From: an uncultured Prevotellaceae bacterium
Lineage (GTDB): Bacteria > Bacteroidota > Bacteroidia > Bacteroidales > Bacteroidaceae
Assembly (NCBI GenBank): GCA_902776475.1
Contig: CACYQD010000003.1
Coordinates: 62,001 to 126,000 of the forward strand
Length of the DNA: 64,000 nucleotides
Direction of reading: 5' to 3'
The translations under genes and the position numbers were made by a program. Shown piece after piece: positions 39,488 to 47,215 of this stretch. Numbering within the stretch: the first letter of the stretch is position 1; every line of letters begins with the position of its first letter. The notes beneath the pieces were generated by a model, which worked only from the letters and a program-made list of their open reading frames with translations, ran no database searches and had not been told where the DNA came from.

Positions 39488-40642
39488 ATGAAAAAACTAT
39501 TAATGGTGCTGGCACTCGTCAGCGTTTCTTTCTCAGCCATGGCTCAGGATGATCCTACACTGAAATACAGTGTGGCCACTAATTCATTCTGGAGCAACTG
39601 GTTCATTCAGGTAGGCGGACAGTGGAATGCATGGTATTCCGCTGAGGAGCACGGAGCAGGTCTTGACCGCAGTCCACTGGAGGACTTCCGTTCAAATCCC
39701 GGTGCTGCTGTCGCTATCGGTAAGTGGTTCACACCTGGTATCGGTCTCCGTACCAAACTGATGGGTATCTGGGGCAAGCAGGTGCGTGCTGATCTTCAGG
39801 GCAATGCCGTTGGCAAATTCAACAAGTTCTGGCTCCTCAACGAGCACGTCTTGTTCAACCTGAGCAATATGCTTTGTGGCTACAACCCCGACCGTGTTTG
39901 GAATTTCATTCCCTTCGCAGGTGCTGGTGTTGGCCGTTCAATGAGCTACAACAGATACGGTATGGACCTCAGCGTGGGTATCCTCAATGAGTTCCGCCTC
40001 AGCCGTAAAGTGTTCCTGAACCTCGAGTTGGGTTGGAACCGTATTGAGACTGACATCGATGGTTTCAATCCTGTTCTTGATCCCGGAAACCGTGGATGGG
40101 ATACACACGACAACCTTCTCTATGCTGAGCTGGGTCTGACCTTCAACCTCGGTAAGGGAACTTGGGACAAGGTGCCCGATATCGCTGCTATCAAGGCTCT
40201 CCATCAGTCACAGATCGACGCTCTCAATGGCCAGCTTGCTGACGCCAATGCTGAGATCGACCGTCTGAACAACCTGATCAAGAACCACAAGTGCCCAGAG
40301 CCTCCGAAGGTTCGCGCTATCGCTCCTCCTGCAACAGTTTACTTCTACTGCGACAAGACCAAGAGCGGTCCTTCCTACTCACGTGACCTCGTTGACGTCC
40401 GTGCTCTCGCTAAGTATGCTATGGAGCAGGGTGCTGATGTGCTCGTGACTGGTTATGCTGACAGCGCTACAGGTAAGCCCGACCACAACCAGTGGCTGTC
40501 TGACGAGCGTGCTAAGACCGTTGTTGAGGAAGTTGTTGGTGTTGGTGTGAACCGCAGCAAGATCACTGCCGTTGGTAAGGGTGGTGTTGACATCCTCTCA
40601 CCGTTCGAGCTCAACCGTCGTGCAACTGTTGAGGTTCGTTAA
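39488..40642 (+). CDS. OmpA-family outer-membrane protein
   Basis: 384 residues. Signal peptide 1-19 (LVSVSFSAMAQ). Residues 20-225 form an eight-stranded-type barrel (SNWFIQVGGQWNAWYS, GAAVAIGKWFTPGIGLRTKLMGIWG, LLYAELGLTFNLGKGTWD). A short coiled coil (about 235-265, IDALNGQLADANAEIDRLNNLI) precedes the peptidoglycan-binding OmpA domain (about 275-384), with VTGYADSATGKPDHNQWLSDERAKTV and LNRRATVEV. It anchors the outer membrane to the cell wall. Codon use favours T-ending codons (GGT, GCT, CGT) more than its neighbours, as in very highly expressed genes, and it has a strong terminator. Confidence 0.95.
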   Translation: MKKLLMVLALVSVSFSAMAQDDPTLKYSVATNSFWSNWFIQVGGQWNAWYSAEEHGAGLDRSPLEDFRSNPGAAVAIGKWFTPGIGLRTKLMGIWGKQVRADLQGNAVGKFNKFWLLNEHVLFNLSNMLCGYNPDRVWNFIPFAGAGVGRSMSYNRYGMDLSVGILNEFRLSRKVFLNLELGWNRIETDIDGFNPVLDPGNRGWDTHDNLLYAELGLTFNLGKGTWDKVPDIAAIKALHQSQIDALNGQLADANAEIDRLNNLIKNHKCPEPPKVRAIAPPATVYFYCDKTKSGPSYSRDLVDVRALAKYAMEQGADVLVTGYADSATGKPDHNQWLSDERAKTVVEEVVGVGVNRSKITAVGKGGVDILSPFELNRRATVEVR

Positions 40643-40664
40643 TCGAGACTTCATTAAAAATCAT

Positions 40665-40701
40665 AAAAAGAGCGCCTCCCATCGGAAGGCGCTCTTTTTT
40701 T
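40665..40701 (+). terminator. Strong terminator after the OmpA gene
   Basis: AAAAAGAGCGCCT / AGGCGCTCTTTTT: 13-bp stem, 9-base loop and a run of seven T. Confidence 0.93.
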
Positions 40702-40724
40702 GCCCTCCTCACCCCCAAAACAGA

Positions 40725-41166
40725 GCAAACCAGTCCCTCTCCCTCCGGGAGAGGTTAGGTGAGGGCATGACAAATAGCCGCCCCAATGTGACGTCTCTAC
40801 ATAAAATATGCCCCCTCACCCGACCTCTCCCGGAGGGAGAGGGGCCATTTGGTTTTTATAGGTGCAAAAAAGTAGAGACGTCACATTGTGGCGTCTCCAA
40901 GCGAAGTAGCGCAATTCAATCCCTCTCCCTCCGGGAGAGGTTAGGTGAGGGCATGACAAATAGACGCCCCGATGTGACGTCTCTACATAAAATATGCCCC
41001 CTCACCCGTCCTCTCCCGGAGGGAGAGGGGTCATGGCTTGTATGGGTGCAAAAAAGTATAGCAATTCAATCCCTCTCCCTTTGGGAGAGGCTAGGTGAGG
41101 GCAAAAAAGTAGAGACGTCACATTGTGGCGTCTCAAAGCGAAGTAGAGCAAACCAATCCCTCTCCT
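40725..41166. repeat. Second patch of palindromic repeats, composite of two families
   Basis: Contains the same unit as 3584-4069 (CCCTCTCCCTCCGGGAGAGG plus TTAGGTGAGGG) near 40733, 40920 and 41070. Inverted copies (CCCTCACCCGACCTCTCCCGG) are near 40812 and 41000. Between them sits a second hairpin element, GTAGAGACGTCACATTGTGG plus CGTCTC, and its inverse ATGTGACGTCTCTAC. A block of about 188 bases is duplicated in tandem. The patch runs up to the trpS stop codon; its last unit is cut off after CCCTCTCC. No gene is visible inside. Confidence 0.9.
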
Positions 41167-42156
41167 TTATCCGATTCTGAAACCGATGATCTTTCTGACT
41201 TCGTTCAGCGTGGCGGCTGCACTCTCGCGGGCTCTCTCAGCACCCCTTCTGGCAATCTGATCAAGCAGGTCCTTGTTGGCGCTGAACTCTGCGATACGTT
41301 CCCGGATGGGCGCGATGGTGGCGACGAGGTCTGCGGCGATGTGCTTTTTCAGGTCACCGTAGCGGATGGAACAGTCCTTCCATTTCTCATCGAAGTAATC
41401 GTAGGCTTCCTGGTCGTTGCATAACTGGAGGAAGGAGAACAGGTTCTCAATGATTTCCGGGCGCTCGCTGTTGGGTTCCTGAGGACCCAGGTCGGTGACA
41501 GCTTTCATCACTTTCTTGCTGATCACCTTGTCTTCGTCACGCAGGTAGATGCAGTTGCCCTCGCTCTTGCCCATCTTGCCGCTGCCGTCCAGGCCTGGCA
41601 CCTTGACCGCCTTGTCGGCAAAATAGAAGTTCTGAGGCTCTGGGAAGAACTCCACACCATAGATGTTGTTGAAACGGCGTGCGCATCTGCGCGCCATCTC
41701 CATGTTTTGTTCCTGGTCCTTGCCCACAGGCACCTTGTTGGCCCTGTGCTGCAGGATATCGGCTGCCATGAGGGTGGGGTAGGTGAGCAGGCCGGCGTTC
41801 ACGTTGTTGGGCTGCTTGCGCGCCTTCTCCTTAAACGTGGTGACACGCTCCAGTTCTCCGAGATACATGTTCATGTTGAAGAAGAGATACAATTCAAGCG
41901 TTTCCTTGACATCGCTCTGGATGTAAATGGGCGCTTTCTCTGGGTCGAGACCACAGGCCAGATACTCTGCCAGGATGGTCCGCGCACTGTTCTGGATGTC
42001 CTCCGGTTTAGGATGGGTCGTCAGGCTGTGCCAGTCGGCAATGAAAAACATGCAGTCATATTCATCTTGCATTTTCACGAAACTCTTCACTGCACCAAAG
42101 TAATTGCCAAGGTGCAGATTGCCGGTGGGCCTGATGCCGCTTACTACTTTTTCCAT
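41167..42156 (-). CDS. trpS: Tryptophanyl-tRNA synthetase
   Basis: 329 residues from the ATG at 42156, consistent with the promoter; a longer frame upstream is noncoding. Class I synthetase charging tRNA-Trp. The HIGH-type motif is PTGNLHLGNYFGA and the KMSKS-type motif GSGKMGKSEGN. FFIADWHSLTTH and VPVGKDQEQNMEMARRCARRFN are typical of bacterial TrpS. The C-terminus (ATLNEVRKIIGFRIG) has normal length although a repeat element abuts the stop codon. Confidence 0.97.
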   Translation of the reverse strand: MEKVVSGIRPTGNLHLGNYFGAVKSFVKMQDEYDCMFFIADWHSLTTHPKPEDIQNSARTILAEYLACGLDPEKAPIYIQSDVKETLELYLFFNMNMYLGELERVTTFKEKARKQPNNVNAGLLTYPTLMAADILQHRANKVPVGKDQEQNMEMARRCARRFNNIYGVEFFPEPQNFYFADKAVKVPGLDGSGKMGKSEGNCIYLRDEDKVISKKVMKAVTDLGPQEPNSERPEIIENLFSFLQLCNDQEAYDYFDEKWKDCSIRYGDLKKHIAADLVATIAPIRERIAEFSANKDLLDQIARRGAERARESAAATLNEVRKIIGFRIG

Positions 42157-42188
42157 TTTTGATACTTGTCCTTGATTGATTTCACATG

Positions 42189-42220
42189 CAAAGGTAGCTG
42201 ATTTACGGTGAATGGACAAA
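42189..42220 (-). promoter_or_regulatory. Promoter of trpS
   Basis: Minus strand TTTG (42217-42220), 20 bases, TACCTTTG (42189-42196). The 5' UTR is about 25 bases. It is divergent from the tRNA promoter. Confidence 0.78.
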
Positions 42221-42235
42221 AAAATCATCGAAAAG

Positions 42236-42267
42236 TTTGGCGGTATGCTGATTAATCCGTACCTTTG
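42236..42267 (+). promoter_or_regulatory. Promoter of the tRNA-Val gene
   Basis: TTTG (42236-42239), 20 bases, TACCTTTG (42260-42267), 18 bases before the mature tRNA end. Confidence 0.8.
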
Positions 42268-42285
42268 CATCGCTTTTGAGCAAAA

Positions 42286-42360
42286 GGGCGTTTAGCTCAG
42301 CTGGTTTAGAGCATCTGCCTTACAAGCAGAGGGTCGGCGGTTCGAATCCGTCAACGCCCA
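42286..42360 (+). tRNA. tRNA-Val (anticodon TAC)
   Basis: 75 bases that fold as a full cloverleaf: acceptor GGGCGTT/AACGCCC with discriminator A, D-arm containing AGCTCAGCTGGTTTAGAGC, anticodon arm CTGCC-TTACAAG-style loop with anticodon TAC, and T-arm GGCGG-TTCGAAT-CCGTC. The 3' CCA is not encoded. It has its own promoter and terminator. Confidence 0.97.
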
Positions 42361-42372
42361 CTTTGGGGTGAG

Positions 42373-42406
42373 TCCCTGTGGTTCTTCGGAATTGCAGGGA
42401 TTTTTT
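42373..42406 (+). terminator. Terminator of the tRNA-Val transcript
   Basis: TCCCTG ... CAGGGA hairpin followed by six T, 12 bases after the tRNA. Confidence 0.85.
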
Positions 42407-42490
42407 CTCACTTTTGCCTTCATCCGAAAATGGTGGCAGTGAATTATGAATTTTTATGTTTTTAGATTAGTATTTACCGTTTATATATTG

Positions 42491-42498
42491 TATCTTTG
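42491..42498 (+). promoter_or_regulatory. -7 box of purB
   Basis: TATCTTTG about 35 bases before the purB ATG; the -33 region has no exact TTTG. Confidence 0.55.
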
Positions 42499-42532
42499 TA
42501 GCCAAATCGCATTGAAACGTAGAAAAAGATAA

Positions 42533-43882
42533 ATGGATAGGCTTGACACATTGACGGCCATTTCGCCCATTGATGGCCGGTATAGAGGAAAAACAGCACT
42601 GTTATCGGGATATTTTTCAGAGTACGCCCTTATTAAATACAGAATCCGCGTTGAAATCGAGTATTTCATCGCCTTGTGTGAGTTGCCCCTGCCCCAACTC
42701 AAGGGGTTTGACACCTCGCTTTTCCCCAAGTTGCGAAACATCTATGAGGGTCTGACAGAGGAAGGGGCCTGGCGCGTGAAGGAAATCGAGAAAGTGACCA
42801 ACCACGACGTGAAGGCGGTGGAATATTATATCAAGGAACAGCTTGATGCCATTGGCGGTTTTGAGCATTACAAGGAATTCATCCATTTCGGCCTCACCTC
42901 ACAGGATATCAACAACACTTCCGTCCCCCTTTCCATCAAAGAGGCTTTGGACCAGGTCATCTACCCCCTGCTCGACGAGCTGGTGGAACTCCTGCGCAGT
43001 TATGCCGAGCAGTGGAGTTCTGTGGCCATGCTGGCCAAAACGCATGGACAGCCTGCCTCACCCACCCGTCTGGGAAAGGAGATCATGGTGTATGTCTATC
43101 GGCTCACCCAGCAGCTCAATCAGCTCAAGGCTTGTCCGATCACGGCCAAGTTTGGCGGGGCGACCGGCAACTTCAACGCGCATCATGTAGCCTATCCCGA
43201 TACAGACTGGCGCGAGTTTGGCAACCAATTTGTTGCAGAGAAACTGGGTCTGCAGCGTGAGGCATATACGACGCAGATCAGCAATTACGATTCGATAGGT
43301 GCCGTGTTCGACGCCCTCAGACGTGTCAACACGATCATCATCGATCTTGACCGTGACTTCTGGATGTATATCTCCATGGAGTACTTCAAGCAGAAAATCA
43401 AAAAGGGTGAGGTGGGGTCAAGTGCCATGCCCCACAAGGTCAACCCCATCGATTTTGAGAACAGTGAAGGCAATCTGGCCATCTCCAACGCGCTGTTGCA
43501 GTTTCTGGCCGCTAAACTGCCTGTCAGCAGGTTGCAGCGCGACCTGACCGACTCCACAGTGCTCCGCAATGTGGGCGTGCCCTTCGGACACACGGTCATC
43601 GCCGTGGAGAGCACCCTGAAAGGGTTGCGCAAACTGATTCTCAACGAGCAGAAACTGGAGGCGGATCTGGAGGACAATTGGGCTGTGGTGGCTGAGGCCA
43701 TCCAGACCATTCTCAGGCGTGAGGCCTATCCCAATCCCTATGAGGCACTGAAGCAATTGACAAGAACCAATGAGAAGATGACGCAGCAGACCATTCACGA
43801 TTTCGTCTGCTCGCTCGATGTGGACCAAGACATCAAAGACCAGTTGTTGGCTATCACGCCGCACAACTATACAGGTATATAA
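42533..43882 (+). CDS. purB: Adenylosuccinate lyase
   Basis: 449 residues of the fumarase/aspartase superfamily. It cleaves SAICAR and adenylosuccinate, releasing fumarate, in de novo purine synthesis. ISPIDGRYRGKTA at the N-terminus, KEFIHFGLTSQDINNTS, the catalytic-His segment AKTHGQPASPTRLGKE and the signature GSSAMPHKVNPIDFENSEGN with the catalytic serine are all present. It has its own promoter and is followed by the pseudouridine synthase gene 48 bases later. Confidence 0.97.
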   Translation: MDRLDTLTAISPIDGRYRGKTALLSGYFSEYALIKYRIRVEIEYFIALCELPLPQLKGFDTSLFPKLRNIYEGLTEEGAWRVKEIEKVTNHDVKAVEYYIKEQLDAIGGFEHYKEFIHFGLTSQDINNTSVPLSIKEALDQVIYPLLDELVELLRSYAEQWSSVAMLAKTHGQPASPTRLGKEIMVYVYRLTQQLNQLKACPITAKFGGATGNFNAHHVAYPDTDWREFGNQFVAEKLGLQREAYTTQISNYDSIGAVFDALRRVNTIIIDLDRDFWMYISMEYFKQKIKKGEVGSSAMPHKVNPIDFENSEGNLAISNALLQFLAAKLPVSRLQRDLTDSTVLRNVGVPFGHTVIAVESTLKGLRKLILNEQKLEADLEDNWAVVAEAIQTILRREAYPNPYEALKQLTRTNEKMTQQTIHDFVCSLDVDQDIKDQLLAITPHNYTGI

Positions 43883-43930
43883 AGCATTTTTTTACTAACC
43901 AGCCGTGAGGCTATAAAACACTTGAGATTT

Positions 43931-45370
43931 ATGGATATCGAGAACGAAAAAAACAAGGAAGAACTGTCACAGGATCAGAATTCAGGTGGCCGTGAAGGTT
44001 ATCAGTCAGGAGGGCAGACCGGCAACTATTCGAGAGATTATCGCGGAGGAACGCGCCCTCAGCGTCCGCGCATTCACACTCAACGAACTTATACGACAGA
44101 ACGCAATTTCGAGGATGAAGGCGGTTTCCGTCCCGAAGGCTTTGGAGCAGGACTCCAGTCGGGTGGCGGACAACGGTCCTATCGTCCGCGTTATAACAAT
44201 AATTCAGGCGACTACCAGCAGGGTGGTTACCAGCAGCGCCAGGGTGGCTATCAGCAGCGCCAGGGTGGCTACCAGCAGCGCCAGGGTGGTTACCAGCAGC
44301 GCCAAGGTGGCTATCAGCAGCGTCAGGGCGGCTATCAGCCCCGTCAACAGGGTGACTACCAGCCTCGTCAGCAGGGTGACTACCAGCCTCGTCAGCAGGG
44401 TGGCTATCAGGCTCGTCAGCAGGGTGGCTATCAGGCTCGTCAGCAGGGTGGCTATCAGCAGCGCCAGGGTGGTTACCAGCAGCGCCAGGGCGGCTATCAG
44501 CAGCGTCAGGGCGGTTACCAGCAGCGCCAGGGTGGCTATCAGCGTGGTGGTTACCAGCAGGGCGGTTATCGCCAGCATGGGAACTACGATCCCAATGCGA
44601 AATACAGCTTGAAGAAGCGCATAGAGTACAAGGAGGAGAACATCGATCCCAATGAGCCGATTCGTCTCAACAAGTTCCTGGCCAATGCCGGAATCTGCAG
44701 CCGCCGTGAGGCAGACGCCTTCATCCAGGCCGGTGTGGTCAAGGTCAACGGCGAGGTGGTGACCGAATTGGGCACCAAGGTGTCGCGCAGCGACGAGGTG
44801 ATGTTCCACGACCAGCCCGTCAGACTGGAGAAGAAAGTCTATGTGCTGCTCAACAAACCCAAGGATTATGTCACCACAAGCGACGACCCGCAGCAGCGCA
44901 AGACCGTCATGGATCTGGTGAAGAATGCTTGCCCCGAGCGTATCTATCCTGTCGGAAGACTGGACCGCAATACCACAGGTGTGCTTCTCTTGACCAATGA
45001 TGGCGATTTGGCCAGCAAACTGACACATCCCAAATTCCTGAAGAAGAAAGTCTATCATGTCTTCCTCGACAAGAATGTCACGGCCCACGATATGAGCCAG
45101 ATCGCTGAGGGCATCACCCTCGAGGACGGCGAGATCCATGCCGATGCCATCGAGTATGCCAGCGAAACCGACAAGAGTCAGGTGGGCATCGAGATTCATA
45201 GCGGCAAGAACCGCATCGTGCGCCGCATCTTCGAGAGCCTGGGCTACCGGGTGATCAAACTCGACCGTGTGCAGTTCGCCGGTCTTACCAAGAAGAATGT
45301 GCGCCGCGGCGACTGGAGATTCCTCACCGAGAAAGAGGTTGACATGCTCCGGATGGGTGCTTTTGAGTAA
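43931..45370 (+). CDS. RsuA/RluB-type rRNA pseudouridine synthase with long Q/G/R/Y repeat N-terminus
   Basis: 479 residues from the ATG at 43931. Residues 1-90 are polar. About 92-220 are repeats of GGYQQRQ with variants GDYQPRQQ and GGYQARQQ, predicted disordered. Then come an S4 RNA-binding domain (about 235-290, IRLNKFLANAGICSRREADAF) and the pseudouridine synthase domain, with catalytic Asp345 in GRLDRNTTGVLLLTNDGDL, and IHSGKNRIVRRIFESLGYRV. RluB/RsuA enzymes modify a single uridine in 23S or 16S rRNA. Bacteroidetes homologues often carry low-complexity N-termini. The tail may add RNA binding or condensate-forming ability. asnS starts 25 bases downstream. Confidence 0.9.
   Translation: MDIENEKNKEELSQDQNSGGREGYQSGGQTGNYSRDYRGGTRPQRPRIHTQRTYTTERNFEDEGGFRPEGFGAGLQSGGGQRSYRPRYNNNSGDYQQGGYQQRQGGYQQRQGGYQQRQGGYQQRQGGYQQRQGGYQPRQQGDYQPRQQGDYQPRQQGGYQARQQGGYQARQQGGYQQRQGGYQQRQGGYQQRQGGYQQRQGGYQRGGYQQGGYRQHGNYDPNAKYSLKKRIEYKEENIDPNEPIRLNKFLANAGICSRREADAFIQAGVVKVNGEVVTELGTKVSRSDEVMFHDQPVRLEKKVYVLLNKPKDYVTTSDDPQQRKTVMDLVKNACPERIYPVGRLDRNTTGVLLLTNDGDLASKLTHPKFLKKKVYHVFLDKNVTAHDMSQIAEGITLEDGEIHADAIEYASETDKSQVGIEIHSGKNRIVRRIFESLGYRVIKLDRVQFAGLTKKNVRRGDWRFLTEKEVDMLRMGAFE
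44205..44573 (+). repeat. Coding minisatellite in the pseudouridine synthase gene
   Basis: About 16 near-identical units of 21-24 bases (CAGCAGCGCCAGGGTGGCTA type) in frame, encoding GGYQQRQ/GGYQARQQ/GDYQPRQQ. Every unit keeps the frame. Differences are mostly third-base changes plus two internal variants, arranged in blocks. The unit number is probably variable between strains. Confidence 0.92.
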
Positions 45371-45395
45371 TAAGAACAACAATTGAAATACAATA

Positions 45396-46799
45396 ATGGA
45401 AGAAATACGTAGGACTAAGGTCGTTGACGTGCTCCAGCGCACGGACTTCGGCTCAGTGGTCAATGTCAAAGGCTGGGTGCGCACGCACCGCAGCAGCAAA
45501 TCAGTGGATTTCATCGCGCTCAATGACGGTTCCACCATCAAGAACGTTCAGGTGGTGGTCGATACGGCGAAGTTTGACCCCGCCCTGCTGAAGCAGATCA
45601 CCACAGGTGCTTGCATCAGCGTGAATGGTTTACTCGTCGAGAGTCAGGGAGCAGGACAGACCAGTGAGGTGCAGTGCCAGGAGATAGAGATCTACGGACT
45701 CTGCGGCAGCGACTATCCCATGCAGAAAAAGGGACAGAGTTTTGAGGTGATGCGCAAAAACGCTCATCTGCGCCTGCGCACCAACACGTTCGGTGCTGTC
45801 ATGCGCATCCGCCATCACATGGCTATCGCCATTCATGACTATTTCCACAAGCATGGCTTCTTCTATTTCCATTCTCCCATCATCACAGGCAGCGACTGCG
45901 AGGGTGCCGGACAGATGTTCCAGGTGACCACCAAGAACCTCTATGACCTGCGCAAGGATGAGGAGGGGAAAATCATCTATGATGATGACTTCTTCGGCAC
46001 ACAGACCTCTCTCACCGTCAGCGGACAGCTGGAGGGTGAGTTGGGAGCCACGGCTCTCGGTGCCATTTATACTTTCGGTCCCACTTTCCGTGCGGAGAAC
46101 TCCAATACACCGCGCCATCTCGCGGAGTTTTGGATGATCGAACCTGAAGTGGCTTTCATCGGACTCGATGAACTGATGGACCTGGAGGAGGATTTCATCA
46201 AGTATTGCGTGCAGTGGGCTCTCGACAACTGCAAGGATGACCTGGAGTTCCTCAACAAGATGATCGACAAGACGCTGATTGAGCGCCTGAAGTCGGTGGT
46301 TGACGGCTCCTTCGTCCGCCTGCCTTACACAGAGGGCATCCGCATCCTGGAGGAGGCTGTGGCCAACGGACACAAGTTTGAGTTCCCCGTCAGTTGGGGC
46401 ATGGACCTGGCCTCTGAGCATGAGCGCTACCTCGTCGAGGAGCATTTCAAGCGCCCTGTCATCATGATCAACTATCCGAAAGACATCAAGGCTTTCTATA
46501 TGAAGATCAACGACGACGACAAGACCGTCCAGGGCACTGACGTGCTGTTCCCGCAGATTGGCGAGATCATTGGCGGCAGTGTGCGTGAGGAGAATTACGA
46601 CAAGTTGATGTCGGAGATTCATCGCCGTGACATCCCGATGAAGGATATGTGGTGGTATCTTGATACCCGTAAGTACGGAACATGCCCGCATGGTGGTTTC
46701 GGACTGGGTTTCGAGCGCCTGATCCTTTTCGTGACAGGCATGCAGAACATCCGCGACGTCATCCCGTTCCCCCGTACGCCGAAGAGCGCGGAATTCTAA
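45396..46799 (+). CDS. asnS: Asparaginyl-tRNA synthetase
   Basis: 467 residues, class II synthetase. An N-terminal OB-fold anticodon-binding domain (about 15-110, [22 protein letters not shown]) is followed by the catalytic core with [21 protein letters not shown] (motif 2 region) and [22 protein letters not shown] (motif 3). [13 protein letters not shown] and [16 protein letters not shown] mark AsnRS rather than AspRS. It attaches Asn to tRNA-Asn. It probably shares a transcript with the gene upstream and ends at a clear terminator. Confidence 0.96.
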   Translation: MEEIRRTKVVDVLQRTDFGSVVNVKGWVRTHRSSKSVDFIALNDGSTIKNVQVVVDTAKFDPALLKQITTGACISVNGLLVESQGAGQTSEVQCQEIEIYGLCGSDYPMQKKGQSFEVMRKNAHLRLRTNTFGAVMRIRHHMAIAIHDYFHKHGFFYFHSPIITGSDCEGAGQMFQVTTKNLYDLRKDEEGKIIYDDDFFGTQTSLTVSGQLEGELGATALGAIYTFGPTFRAENSNTPRHLAEFWMIEPEVAFIGLDELMDLEEDFIKYCVQWALDNCKDDLEFLNKMIDKTLIERLKSVVDGSFVRLPYTEGIRILEEAVANGHKFEFPVSWGMDLASEHERYLVEEHFKRPVIMINYPKDIKAFYMKINDDDKTVQGTDVLFPQIGEIIGGSVREENYDKLMSEIHRRDIPMKDMWWYLDTRKYGTCPHGGFGLGFERLILFVTGMQNIRDVIPFPRTPKSAEF

Positions 46800-46824
46800 T
46801 CTCGGCTCCGGCCTTGCTAACCAT

Positions 46825-46853
46825 AGCCTCACACCTCGGTGTGGGGCTTTTTT
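46825..46853 (+). terminator. Terminator of asnS
   Basis: AGCCTCACAC / GTGTGGGGCT hairpin with loop CTCG, followed by TTTTTT. Confidence 0.88.
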
Positions 46854-46869
46854 CGTGGCGTCAGGATAC

Positions 46870-47076
46870 AAAAACGGGACCGCATCTCACGACGCAGTCC
46901 CTAGTCTTGATGAAATAACTAAATGTATGAAATCATTTCATGAAAAACGTCTGCTGAAACTGACATCTTGCGCCCACGTGATGTGGAGCGCAAGGATGTC
47001 TTAATATTAAGTTGAATGATCCTGTGTGTTGATAATAATGAAGTTAGCTCTTATATAATTGATATCTTATATTCAC
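46870..47076 (-). ncRNA. Candidate regulator-controlled small RNA downstream of the susCD locus
   Basis: Minus-strand transcript predicted from the promoter/operator at 47081-47153. About 205 bases with no ORF longer than 14 codons. It contains a strong hairpin (GACATCCTTGCGC / GCGCAAGATGTC, 46962-47000). It ends in an intrinsic terminator: GGGACTGC / GCGGTCCC stem (46876-46901) followed by G and TTTTT (46870-46874). It lies just after the last gene of the locus, in the same orientation. The alternative is the relic leader of a lost susC copy. Confidence 0.5.
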
Positions 47077-47080
47077 AACG

Positions 47081-47153
47081 CAAAGGTAAGCATTTGACGT
47101 GAATGACGGCTTTATTTTCGTCTCAAATCCTTTGTTGGATGTCTCAATCGCCA
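47081..47153 (-). promoter_or_regulatory. Second copy of the susC operator with a -7 box
   Basis: TACCTTTG on the minus strand (47081-47088). On the plus strand, GTCTCAAATCCTTT (47120-47133), 7 bases, GTCTCA (47141-47146): direct repeats 21 bases apart. Sequence, spacing and the 32-base distance to the -7 box equal those upstream of susC. No TTTG lies at -33, as expected for an activator-dependent promoter. It points away from the annotated operon, into the candidate RNA. Confidence 0.7.
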
Positions 47154-47215
47154 ATTTGTTGTCCGGGAGCGGCTTGCTGCAATGGCTATTGCCTGCAGGG
47201 ACTTTGCCAAGCTCC

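Noticed and set aside
40725-41166. CRISPR array
   Set aside because: Units are palindromes in alternating orientation, with conserved sequence between them rather than unique spacers.
44205-44573. CRISPR-like spacing of repeats
   Set aside because: The units are contiguous in-frame coding repeats without unique spacers, and no cas gene is nearby.
44204-45541. Long minus-strand frame (445 codons) antisense to the pseudouridine synthase and asnS start
   Set aside because: It is the mirror of the GGYQQRQ repeats (giving ALLIATLALLVTT) and of conserved coding sequence on the plus strand; no promoter or plausible domain.
46962-47000. Simple terminator for the last lipoprotein gene
   Set aside because: The stem is strong but lacks a U-run and lies over 200 bases downstream, past a separate promoter; the real terminator appears to be at 46870-46901.
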